A program made the position numbers and the translations under genes. Source: Pseudomonas xantholysinigenes (GTDB lineage Bacteria > Pseudomonadota > Gammaproteobacteria > Pseudomonadales > Pseudomonadaceae). Taken from it: DNA of 64,000 bases. Shown piece after piece: positions 1 through 13,064 of this stretch (positions within the stretch are counted from its first letter, which is position 1; every line of letters starts with the position of its first letter). The notes under the pieces were generated by a model. That model was given only the letters and a program-made list of their open reading frames with translations. It was not told the origin of the DNA and searched no databases. Location: positions 4,371,001 through 4,435,000 of the forward strand of contig NZ_CP077095.1 of the NCBI RefSeq assembly GCF_014268885.2, in the 5' to 3' direction.

Positions 1-597
1 TGTATTCGCCGCTTCGACCTGAAGACACCGGGGCGTGAGGAGCAGCCCGCCACGCAGAACGAGAGTGATATCAATAGCTCTCGCGCCCGACGCTTCATCG
101 ACGCCCTCGGCGGCGCCGTCAATCTGAGTGGCGTGGATGCCTGCACCACCCGTTTGCGCCTGGTCGTGGTCGATCGCAATCTGGCAGACGACCAGGCGCT
201 GAAAGCGCTTGGCGCCATGGCGGTGGTCCGCCCCGGTAGCGGCGGCAGCCTGCAAGTGGTGGTGGGGCCGATGGCCGACGCATTGGCGGACGAGATTCGC
301 AGCGAGCTGCCTCATGCCCTGGCGCCGATCAGCACCACCGAGCGCACCTGTGCCGACGCTCTTCCAACGTTGCCCAAGGAAGCCTGGTTGCAAGCATTGG
401 GAGGGCACGACAACCTGAGCAAGGTAGAGTGCGTGGCGCACAGCCGGGTAAGGTTGCAGGTCAAGGACGATACCCGGGTACAACGTGAACAGCTCGTCGC
501 ACTAGGCTGCCAAGGCATCAGCCCACAGGCAGGTGGCGTCTGGCACCTGCTGATGGGGTCACAGGCTCGGGCCCTGAGCCTGGCCCTGCAGCGCTGA
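1..597 (+). CDS. nagE: PTS N-acetylglucosamine EIIBC permease, C-terminal part (5' end outside window)
   Basis: The reading frame is open from base 1 and enters from outside the window, so only the last 198 codons are present. The visible part is the cytoplasmic EIIB region. The segment reading DACTTRLRL carries the cysteine that is phosphorylated in glucose-family EIIB domains (PTS, GlcNAc import with phosphorylation). A second EIIB-like repeat follows near the C-terminus (LSKVECVAHSRVRL); it keeps a cysteine but not the usual CxTRLR context, so it may be degenerate. The membrane EIIC part must lie upstream. Assignment to GlcNAc rather than another glucose-family sugar rests on family resemblance and on the usual Pseudomonas location near purL. 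Family call is secure; substrate less so. Confidence 0.8.
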   Translation, partial: CIRRFDLKTPGREEQPATQNESDINSSRARRFIDALGGAVNLSGVDACTTRLRLVVVDRNLADDQALKALGAMAVVRPGSGGSLQVVVGPMADALADEIRSELPHALAPISTTERTCADALPTLPKEAWLQALGGHDNLSKVECVAHSRVRLQVKDDTRVQREQLVALGCQGISPQAGGVWHLLMGSQARALSLALQR

Positions 598-811
598 CCT
601 ATCCTGAAGGATGGCCGAAGATTCGTCAGGTGCTCGACCTGCCGGCCTCGGCCCCTCTACACTGTAGGCAAATTCAACATTGTGCGTGCGCAATGCAAGA
701 GGTAGCCCGTAGCTTCAGTCCTGCATAGCCGTAGGGCAGTGGTTCCATATTTTTCTACCACCGCCAACAGCTCAACCTGAGCGTCCCCATTTATTGATAA
801 GGGATGCTCCC

Positions 812-2797
812 ATGAACGACCTGCAAACCTCCCCCGTGCTGGAAAGCACATTCGCCCTGGACCAGCTCACCCACATTGCCAACGATATGGACGAACATCA
901 GTTCGCACTCCTGTTCAAACCCATCTTTGGTAGCGACATATCCGAATCGATCTACCTGGACATCTGGCAGGCACTGCGTGACGGCACGTTCCAGGGGCCT
1001 GCATACACCGTGGCCGAGCAAAGCGAAGCGTTTCGCAGCGCTCGCTATGACCACGAGAATGACACGCTGCTTGTCACCCGCGATGTCATCGAGCTGGCCC
1101 TGAACCAGCCAAATACTTCTCCTGGCCTGCTGCTGGCGTTGATCGGTGGGTTCGGCCAATACCTGGCGGACTACATCCACACCAAGCGCTTCGCCAAAGA
1201 TGAAACCGACTTACCCGAGCTGGAGGTCGAGGATACCAAGGAGGCAGGATCGAAATATGCGAGCCTGATGGCATTCCTGGACAGCTCTCCCACAGACGGT
1301 ACAGAGTTTGCCCATTACACCCAGAACGATCTGCCGGCGCCGTTGGTCTTGGACCTGAGTGATGCACCAGATCTTAAAGAAATTCTTCCCAAGCCCCCTC
1401 TACAATTTAGCGTAGGCGACGGCGGTCACGAGACGATCGAGCACGTGCTCAAGGAAGTCGGCTTTGATGACCAGGAAATCAAGTCCATCTATTTTGGCAA
1501 CTGGCTGCGCGATCACTCGCAACTGGTAGATCCCAAGTTGGTCAGGCGCGAAGATGAGCCAAGGAATTTCCCCAACCAGTTTTCCCGGAAAGCACTCACT
1601 GAAATCGTCGATATCCTGGCGGCCAAGGCATTCCGTAGCCAACTGAATGACGATGAAAAGCAAGATGATTTCCGAGTATCACCTGAAATCCTGGGGGTCT
1701 ATAAGGCCTCCGAGCACATCGATAACCCCACCAACCACGATGAGTCACCTGTCGACCCGACAGAAATCGATCCTGACTTCGAGGAACCGGTGCTTCCGGG
1801 CACCGAAAGGACAGGGGTGTATTACACAAGCTCGATGAAGGTGTACATCGAAAAGCCGATTGTACAAATGCGCGCCAAGATCTGGGAGGCTGCCAGGGAG
1901 GGCAAGACCGCCGCCGGCATGCGTGCCTTCGGTGAGGCGCTGCATATATTGGAAGACTACTTCGCGCATTCCAACTTCGTGGAATTGAGCCTGCACAAAC
2001 AAGGGCGTACCCAAGTACTGCCCTGGACGACTAAAGCCAAATGCGAACATGGCCTGCCGGTGGTCACCGGCCTGTTCTCCGGTACAGATATTCTCGGCAG
2101 CCTGGCCGAGCCATTGGGCAAGGCACTGTTCCCCGATAAATATCCGGACTTCAAGGAGATCGCCCCTGGCTACCGCAGCCCCTCCGAGAAAATCCTGCTG
2201 ATTCTGCTCGGTGAGCTGGAAAGCCCGATGTGGCTGGATGCTTTCAACAAGCTACTGGCATTGCGCGACCGATTTGCCGACAATCCACTGTTCAGGTTCG
2301 TCCGACGCGTGGCCTGGACCTTGCTGTTGCCGCTGAATCTGATTCGCTACTACGGTCGCGACCTTTTCCAGAAATTGTTCCAGTGGCTGGGAGACCGCGT
2401 AGGTAAGGAACAGGCGCGGTGGGATCGCAATCCCAACATCGACGCCGATGTCGACGCCACCCACTCACAATTGTCCAAAGATCATGATTCGCATCCGCTC
2501 TTCGAACTGGCGACCGATATGGCGCGCCATGCGGTCAAGCAGGTTGGTAAAGAAATGTTCAAATTCTGGAATGGTGAAATCGAATACCCGCCGGTGCAGC
2601 TGGCCCATGACTTCATCTGCCACCCCTTTGACTCATGCTGGCAGGACAAACTTGTAGTCGAGTGGTTGAAAGAACATGAAAAAGAACTTGAGTCAGTCAG
2701 TGCCTTCGACAGCCTGAAGAAGATCTCCGCAACACAAATCGATGTCTTCTTGAAAAGGCTTAAGGCATTGGATATAAATTCGACGCACAGGGCCTGA
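812..2797 (+). CDS. HET-C-related protein
   Basis: A 661-residue protein. The start at 812 is preferred over the in-frame ATG at 794 because AAGGGA lies just upstream of 812. Around residue 375 it carries the segment HILEDYFAHSNFVEL, the best conserved block of the HET-C family first known from fungal heterokaryon incompatibility. Homologues occur in Pseudomonas, where their role is unclear. A moderately hydrophobic stretch (about residues 500-520, WTLLLPLNLI) could contact membranes. The N-terminal half is acidic and has no motif that I recognise. It stands alone between nagE and the convergent purL-side operon, with no visible partner gene. Codon use is more A+T-rich than in the neighbours, which fits acquired DNA. 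Family call is good; function unknown. Confidence 0.75.
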   Translation: MNDLQTSPVLESTFALDQLTHIANDMDEHQFALLFKPIFGSDISESIYLDIWQALRDGTFQGPAYTVAEQSEAFRSARYDHENDTLLVTRDVIELALNQPNTSPGLLLALIGGFGQYLADYIHTKRFAKDETDLPELEVEDTKEAGSKYASLMAFLDSSPTDGTEFAHYTQNDLPAPLVLDLSDAPDLKEILPKPPLQFSVGDGGHETIEHVLKEVGFDDQEIKSIYFGNWLRDHSQLVDPKLVRREDEPRNFPNQFSRKALTEIVDILAAKAFRSQLNDDEKQDDFRVSPEILGVYKASEHIDNPTNHDESPVDPTEIDPDFEEPVLPGTERTGVYYTSSMKVYIEKPIVQMRAKIWEAAREGKTAAGMRAFGEALHILEDYFAHSNFVELSLHKQGRTQVLPWTTKAKCEHGLPVVTGLFSGTDILGSLAEPLGKALFPDKYPDFKEIAPGYRSPSEKILLILLGELESPMWLDAFNKLLALRDRFADNPLFRFVRRVAWTLLLPLNLIRYYGRDLFQKLFQWLGDRVGKEQARWDRNPNIDADVDATHSQLSKDHDSHPLFELATDMARHAVKQVGKEMFKFWNGEIEYPPVQLAHDFICHPFDSCWQDKLVVEWLKEHEKELESVSAFDSLKKISATQIDVFLKRLKALDINSTHRA

Positions 2798-2810
2798 CGG
2801 CAAGTGCTGA

Positions 2811-2842
2811 AAAACAACAGGGTGGACTTTCGTCCACCCTGT
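2811..2842 (-). terminator. Intrinsic terminator between convergent genes
   Basis: A perfect stem (ACAGGGTGGAC / GTCCACCCTGT, 2817-2842, loop TTTC). Read on the minus strand it is followed by TGTTTTTC, so it should end transcripts from the purL side. The hairpin may also protect the end of the HET-C transcript. Confidence 0.8.
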
Positions 2843-2872
2843 CGATCTACTCACCCAGCAACTAATACACGC

Positions 2873-3184
2873 TCAGAAATCCAGCAAACGCCAGACCTCG
2901 TAAGCCGGTGTCTCGTACGGATGGCTCTGCTTGAGCGCGGCGACAACCTGAGCGATCAGCTCATCAGCCACAACCAGCTCCACCTTCCACTCCTCGACCA
3001 CCTCGACCTGGCCGCTCTGTCCAATGTACGGCTGGCTGCCGTCCAATGGGCGGAACTGGCCCTGGCCGAGGGTCTGCCAGGCGCAGTGGTCATAGTCGCC
3101 GATACGTCCGCCGCCAGCGGCGAACACAGCGGCCTTGACCACCTCGACATGGCTGTCGGGGACGAAGAAGGCGAGCTTGTACAC
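2873..3184 (-). CDS. YqfO/NIF3-like small domain protein
   Basis: A 103-residue protein beginning MYKLAFFVPDSHVEVVK and ending with QSHPYETPAYEVWRL. This is the alpha/beta fold inserted in NIF3/YqfO proteins and distantly like CutA; here it stands as a free domain. The HPYETPAYE segment is the most conserved block of this group. It lies 3 bases after the stop of purL on the same strand, so it is probably co-transcribed with it. Biochemical role unknown; metal binding is only an inference from relatives. Confidence 0.75.
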   Translation of the reverse strand: MYKLAFFVPDSHVEVVKAAVFAAGGGRIGDYDHCAWQTLGQGQFRPLDGSQPYIGQSGQVEVVEEWKVELVVADELIAQVVAALKQSHPYETPAYEVWRLLDF

Positions 3185-3187
3185 GCC

Positions 3188-7087
<3,900 letters not shown>

Positions 7088-7210
7088 CGTCGGGACAGCC
7101 TCAGGAAGGGGTGTGCTTAGAGGCCGTGCATTCTAGCCTAATTCGCAGGCTTTCGGCACCCGCTCAAAGCCAATGCTGCCGGGCGGTGGAACCGGACTTG
7201 CGGGTCAAAA

Positions 7211-7305
7211 AAGCAGCTACAAGCTGCAAGCTCCAAGCCACAAGAAAAAAGCGGGTATGCATGCCCTGCTTTTGCTTGCAGCTTGCAGCTTGTCACTTGC
7301 AGCTC
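7211..7305. repeat. Heptad AAGCTGC-type inverted repeat with internal terminator-like hairpin
   Basis: Part of the 289-bp gap between divergent purL and mltF. The left arm is a run of CAAGCTG-like heptads (7212-7243) and the right arm the complementary GCTTGCA heptads (7274-7305). They flank an inner hairpin AAAAGCGGG / CCTGCTTTT. Two related elements flank the gua genes (31259-31347 and 32893-32985). The rest of the gap is promoter space with no other gene seen. Confidence 0.75.
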
Positions 7306-7316
7306 AGGTCAGCTAG

Positions 7317-8834
<1,518 letters not shown>

Positions 8835-8860
8835 GCAGGGCATGTCCTGGCGCCTGCCGT

Positions 8861-8944
8861 GGCCCTTTCGCGGGTAAACCCGCTGCCACAGGGCGCGCAC
8901 CCGAGCATGGAACCTGTGGGAGCGGGTTTACCCGCGAAAGGGCC
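8861..8944. repeat. REP-type inverted pair
   Basis: Two inverted copies of the P. putida-type REP unit (arms with TTCGCGGGTAAACCCGC and GCGGGTTTACCCGCGAA) separated by about 19 bases, filling the gap between convergent mltF and tadA. The second unit reads CTCCCACAGG-type in reverse complement; the first has one change (CTGCCACAGG). Confidence 0.9.
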
Positions 8945-8961
8945 AGCAGGCTGCCTGAGCG

Positions 8962-9441
8962 CTAGGCCTTCGCCCGCCGGGCCTTGAAGAACTCACTCAG
9001 GATCGCCCCGCATTCCTCGGCCAGCACCCCGCCCTCGACCATCACCCGATGATTGAGAAAGCCCTGGGCAAAGAACTGTCCCTGGCTCTGCACGATCCCC
9101 GCCTTGGGCTCCAGCGCCCCGTAGACCACCCGCGCCACCCGCGAATGGACGATCAGCCCCGCGCACATGCTGCACGGCTCCAGCGTCACGTACAGGGTGC
9201 TGCCCGGTAGCCGGTAGTTGCTGGCGGCTTTGGCCGCGGCGCGAATCGCTACCATTTCAGCATGGGCGCTGGGGTCGCTGTCGACGATCGGCCGATTGAA
9301 ACCCTGGCCAATCACCTGGCCATGCTGCACCAGCACCGCCCCCACCGGCACTTCGCCCATGGCCGCGCCTTGGGCGGCCAGGTCCAGGGCCAGGCGCATG
9401 AATTCCTGGTCGCGGCTGCGATTGATGATCTGCGGGCGCAT
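8962..9441 (-). CDS. tadA: tRNA adenosine(34) deaminase
   Basis: A 159-residue zinc deaminase that makes inosine at the wobble position of tRNA-Arg(ACG). It shows the zinc and catalytic motif HAEM (SAHAEMVAIRAA) and the second zinc motif PCSMCAG, in the correct order and spacing, and has the usual length. The gene ends opposite the REP pair. Its start touches the end of the multicopper oxidase gene (shared base 9441), so the two may be co-transcribed. Confidence 0.95.
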   Translation of the reverse strand: MRPQIINRSRDQEFMRLALDLAAQGAAMGEVPVGAVLVQHGQVIGQGFNRPIVDSDPSAHAEMVAIRAAAKAASNYRLPGSTLYVTLEPCSMCAGLIVHSRVARVVYGALEPKAGIVQSQGQFFAQGFLNHRVMVEGGVLAEECGAILSEFFKARRAKA

Positions 9442-10823
9442 CAGACCACCGCGATCGCGGCCATCAGGCCGGTTTCCATATGGTCGATGACGTGGCAGTG
9501 GAACATCCAGGTCCCCGGGTTATCGGCCACCAGCGCCACCTGGGCACGCTCGTTCTTGCCCAGCAGGTAGGTATCGGTGAACCAAGGCTCGACGATCTTG
9601 CGGCGATTGGAGGCGATCACCTTGAAACTCATGCCATGCAGATGGATCGGGTGCTGGTACTGGGTCATGTTCTTCAGTTCGAAGATGTAGCTCTTGCCCT
9701 TGTGCAGCGTGGCGATGGGGCGGTCGGCGCAGGTCTTGTCGGTGATGTCCCAGGCCTGGCCGTTGATCTGCCACAGGCTCGGTGGCTTGCCGTTGTCGGT
9801 GTTCACCGAAACCTTGCCGGCCCACTCGAAATTGAAGTTGAGCTTCTCGGCATTCTCCAGATCCGGCTCGGCGATGGGGTTGGCCGGTAACGCCTTGGGC
9901 CAATTGCCCGGCGTCTCGCTGCTGGCCACCGAACGCAGGGTGCCCAGGCGCACGAAGCCATCGCGCAGGGAGATTTCCTCGCCGGCCTCGGGAATCCGGA
10001 TCGCCAGGCAAATGCGCATGCCCGGGCCAAGCCAGTAGTCTTCGTCCAGCGGACGCGGGGTGATCGGGTTGCCATCGAGGGCGTAGATCATCGCCTCGCA
10101 GTTGCCCTTGAGGTTGAGGCGGTAGGTCCAGGTGTTGTCCAGGTTCAACAGGCGCACCCGCACCACCTGCCCGGCAGGCAGTTCGGTGACGGCGTCGGCC
10201 TGGCCGTTGATGGTGATCAGGCGCCCGGCGGTGCCGTTGCGCGCGGCCTCGCGCGGTACGCTGAAGGGCATCCAGGCGCCCTGCTCGTCGACATGCCAGG
10301 TCTTCAGGCTGAGCGTGCGCTCGTGGACGAAGCCGGTGGGCTCGCGCTCCTCGACGATCAGCGGGCCGACCAGGCCGCGCCCCAGTTCCTCGGAACTGCT
10401 GACATGCGGGTGGTACCAGTAGCTGCCGGCATCCGGCACACGGAACTTGTAGTCGAAGAATTCGCCCGGCTTGACCGGCAACTGCGAGACATAGGGCACG
10501 CCGTCCATCTCCAGCGGCAGACGGATGCCATGCCAATGGATGGTGGTTTCCACCGGCAAGTGGTTGATGAAGCGCACACGCAACCAGGTGCCCTGGCGCA
10601 CCCGCAATTCGGTGCCCGGCGCCGAGGGGCCGAAGGCCCAGGCCTCGGTCTTGTAGCCGGGCACCAGTTCGACGTCCAGCGGCGCGGCGATCAACTCATA
10701 ATCGTGCCCGGCGTTGTCATCCTCGACCTTGCCCAGCCAGTAGCGCGCCGCGCCGCCGGCGCCCAGGCCTACCACCACGAGGCCGGTAAGGCCCTTGAGC
10801 ATTTGTCGACGGGTAAAGGACAT
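9441..10823 (-). CDS. Multicopper oxidase, Tat-exported
   Basis: A 460-residue periplasmic oxidase. The N-terminus MSFTRRQMLKGLTG is a twin-arginine signal. All four copper-ligand blocks are present in order: HWHGIRLP, YWYHPHV, HPIHLHG and HCHVIDHMETGLM. This supports an active type 1/2/3 copper centre of the laccase/CueO kind. The length is near CueO, but the methionine-rich insert of CueO is not seen, so a cuprous-oxidase role is only possible. There is no copper regulator or pump beside it, and the divergent side holds a TetR/MFS pair. Confidence 0.85.
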   Translation of the reverse strand: MSFTRRQMLKGLTGLVVVGLGAGGAARYWLGKVEDDNAGHDYELIAAPLDVELVPGYKTEAWAFGPSAPGTELRVRQGTWLRVRFINHLPVETTIHWHGIRLPLEMDGVPYVSQLPVKPGEFFDYKFRVPDAGSYWYHPHVSSSEELGRGLVGPLIVEEREPTGFVHERTLSLKTWHVDEQGAWMPFSVPREAARNGTAGRLITINGQADAVTELPAGQVVRVRLLNLDNTWTYRLNLKGNCEAMIYALDGNPITPRPLDEDYWLGPGMRICLAIRIPEAGEEISLRDGFVRLGTLRSVASSETPGNWPKALPANPIAEPDLENAEKLNFNFEWAGKVSVNTDNGKPPSLWQINGQAWDITDKTCADRPIATLHKGKSYIFELKNMTQYQHPIHLHGMSFKVIASNRRKIVEPWFTDTYLLGKNERAQVALVADNPGTWMFHCHVIDHMETGLMAAIAVV

Positions 10824-10946
10824 CGGTGCGGGTACCTCATTTTGGCGCGGTCAGTCTGCCAGCAGGCCTGGCAATGAAGGGCGAATACGATACACCTGCA
10901 TTTGCGAAAGATTAAGTGAACAATCGTATCGAGGCAGCAGGTCGAC

Positions 10947-11534
10947 TCATTTGCTGGCCAGCAAGCCGCGCAACAGCAGGTCCAGTGCCTCCAGGCTCTG
11001 CGCCAGGCGCGCATCCCCAACCTCCCCTTGGGCAATCCACACCGCTGCTTCGGCCAGGCTGCCGTAGATCAGCGCCGCCAGGGCCCGCGGCTCGGCCTGG
11101 ACCATCACGCCCTCCTCGACCAGGCGCTGGACCAGTCGCTGCATGGTCCCCAGGCAGTGTTGGTGCGACGCTTGGGACGCGCCGCCGAGCACCGCGCGGG
11201 CATCGCGCAGCACGATGCGTTGGATATCCGGCTCCAGTGCCATCTCCAGGTAGGCCCGGCAACGACGGCGGAAACCGTCCCAGGCATCGCTCGCGGTGTC
11301 GGTGATGCTGTTCAGGCGCACGTCCACTTCGCCATCGATCTGCTCCACCACGGCGGCCAGCAAGCCTTGCTTGTCGCCGAAATGGTGATACAGCGCGCCG
11401 CGGGTCAACCCCGCGCGGGCGGTCAGGTCGTCCATCGAAGTGCCGACATAGCCATGCTCACTGAATACCTGGCGCGCCGTGGACAGCAGCGTGGCACGGG
11501 TTTCTTCCATCTCGGCGCGGGTGCGTCGGACCAT
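10947..11534 (-). CDS. TetR/AcrR-family repressor
   Basis: A 195-residue regulator with an N-terminal helix-turn-helix (residues about 25-50, GTSMDDLTARAGLTRGALYHHFGDK) and a variable ligand-binding C-terminal domain. It is divergent from an MFS efflux gene, and a 27-bp palindrome lies between the two starts. The usual logic is self-repression and repression of the pump until a ligand binds; this is inferred from layout. Ligand unknown. Confidence 0.9.
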   Translation of the reverse strand: MVRRTRAEMEETRATLLSTARQVFSEHGYVGTSMDDLTARAGLTRGALYHHFGDKQGLLAAVVEQIDGEVDVRLNSITDTASDAWDGFRRRCRAYLEMALEPDIQRIVLRDARAVLGGASQASHQHCLGTMQRLVQRLVEEGVMVQAEPRALAALIYGSLAEAAVWIAQGEVGDARLAQSLEALDLLLRGLLASK

Positions 11535-11580
11535 CCTGCCTCTCCTTTACCTACGGATTGCATGATTGCTTACATTCAAA

Positions 11581-11607
11581 GCGTATGTATATGATCTATT
11601 CATACGC
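11581..11607. promoter_or_regulatory. Probable TetR operator
   Basis: An imperfect palindrome with arms GCGTATGTATA and TATTCATACGC around TGATC; the arms agree at 10 of 11 positions. It lies between the divergent TetR gene (start 11534) and the MFS gene (start 11657). Confidence 0.7.
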
Positions 11608-11656
11608 GCTGCACGTATTCTCCCCAAGCCCCCTCACCGTGACAAGGGACTGAATC

Positions 11657-12856
11657 ATGAGCACCTCCACGCTTGCCCCAATCGCCACCCCACGCCACCC
11701 CTGGCTCGCGGTCGGCGCGACCGGCCTGGCCACCTTCTCGGTAGTGACCACGGAAATGCTGCCCGTGGGGCTGCTGACCCCGATCGCCAACGCCTTGGGC
11801 ACCAGCACCGGTTCCGTCGGCCTGACCCTGACCTTGCCCTCGCTGCTGGCGGCCCTGTTCGCGCCAGTGGTGGTGGTGGCCGCCGGTGGCATGGACCGAC
11901 GGCGGATCCTGTGCGGCCTGCTGGTTCTGCTGGTGCTCGCCAACCTCGCCTCGGCGCTGGCGCCGGGCATCAGCTGGCTGTTGGCGGCGCGGGTGTTGGT
12001 CGGCTTCTGCATCGGCGGCATCTGGGCGATAGCCGGCGGCCTGGCCACGCGCCTGGCCCCCGAGCACGCCATCGGCCTGGCCACGGCAATCATTTTCGGC
12101 GGCGTGGCCGCCGCCTCGGTGCTGGGCGTCCCGCTCGGCGCGCTGATCGGCGAACTGGCCGGCTGGCGCTGGGCGTTCGCGGCCATGGCGGTGCTCGGCC
12201 TATTGGCGTTGATGCTGCTGATTGCCTTGTTGCCCCCACTGCCCGTCACCAGCGCCATCACACCCGGCGATTTTTTCGCGCAATCCGGCAACCGCGCCCT
12301 GCAAGCGGGGCTGTTGTTGACCCTGCTACTGGTGGCCGGGCATTTCATGGCATTCACCTTCGTGCGTCCGCTCTTGCTGTCGCTGTCCGGCTTCGACGGG
12401 CCATGGATCGGCGCCTTGCTGTTCGCCTACGGGATCGCCGGCCTGCTCGGCAACTTTCTGGTCGGCCTGATGGCGGCCAAACGGCTGGGCATGACCCTGG
12501 CGCTGATCGCGCTGGGGTTGCTGCTGGTACCCCTGGTCTTCCTCGGCATTGGCAACGCGCCTGTCGGTGGCGGTATCGCCTTGCTGGCCTGGGGCCTGGC
12601 CTATGGCGGGGTATCGGTGGGCCTGATGACCTGGATGATCAAGGCAGCGCCGGCCGCCGTGGAAGTGGCCACGGCCCTGTTCATTGCCCTGTTCAATGTC
12701 GGCATTGCCCTGGGCTCATGGGCCGGGGGCCAGATCGTCGACCACTATGCGCTGCAGCACTTGCTGTGGCTCACGGCGACGGTCTTCGCCGCGGCGCTGC
12801 TGCTGACCCTGACCCAGGGGGCACGTCAGGCCAGCAGGGTCGGCGACTGCTGCTGA
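11657..12856 (+). CDS. MFS transporter (DHA1 type)
   Basis: A 399-residue membrane protein with twelve hydrophobic segments by eye. The loop GMDRRRILCGLLV after the second segment matches the MFS signature between TM2 and TM3. It resembles the arabinose/drug efflux (AraJ/YdhP) branch. The start at 11657 leaves a plausible first TM helix (LAVGATGLATFSVVTTEMLPVGLL). It is divergent from the TetR repressor, which suggests an inducible efflux pump for an unknown compound. A bidirectional terminator follows at 12863. Confidence 0.88.
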   Translation: MSTSTLAPIATPRHPWLAVGATGLATFSVVTTEMLPVGLLTPIANALGTSTGSVGLTLTLPSLLAALFAPVVVVAAGGMDRRRILCGLLVLLVLANLASALAPGISWLLAARVLVGFCIGGIWAIAGGLATRLAPEHAIGLATAIIFGGVAAASVLGVPLGALIGELAGWRWAFAAMAVLGLLALMLLIALLPPLPVTSAITPGDFFAQSGNRALQAGLLLTLLLVAGHFMAFTFVRPLLLSLSGFDGPWIGALLFAYGIAGLLGNFLVGLMAAKRLGMTLALIALGLLLVPLVFLGIGNAPVGGGIALLAWGLAYGGVSVGLMTWMIKAAPAAVEVATALFIALFNVGIALGSWAGGQIVDHYALQHLLWLTATVFAAALLLTLTQGARQASRVGDCC

Positions 12857-12862
12857 CAAAAA

Positions 12863-12892
12863 GCAAAAGCCCGCCAATAGGCGGGCTTTTGC
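12863..12892. terminator. Bidirectional intrinsic terminator
   Basis: A perfect stem GCAAAAGCCCGCC / GGCGGGCTTTTGC with loop AATA. It ends the MFS transcript. Before the island inserted it would have lain just downstream of guaA and served that gene from the other side. Confidence 0.88.
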
Positions 12893-12924
12893 GGTTATCG
12901 AGTGCCGACCGTGGCCGACTGCTC

Positions 12925-12938
12925 GATCATTCCCACTC
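12925..12938. other. attL, 14-bp direct repeat copy
   Basis: GATCATTCCCACTC, identical to the guaA stop-codon region at 29659-29672. Bases beyond it diverge (TATTATC here, GATAGTG at the right end), which marks the left edge of the island. The 126 bases from here to the end of the HerA gene hold no gene. Confidence 0.88.
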
Positions 12939-13064
12939 TATTATCAACTGACGACGTAAACACCTTTAAACAAGATCTTTAAAGCCACCACCATTGGTCA
13001 ATACCATTATAAGTGCCATGCTTCGCACTCCATTGATCTGGCGGTGCGTGGGTAGGGTATAGCT

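Noticed and set aside
9441..10823. Copper-resistance gene copA
   Set aside because: No methionine-rich repeats and no copB or cop regulator nearby, so I kept the general multicopper oxidase call.
11566..12951. A longer frame overlapping the MFS gene
   Set aside because: It is out of frame with the MFS gene, has proline/arginine-rich translation and no membrane helices.
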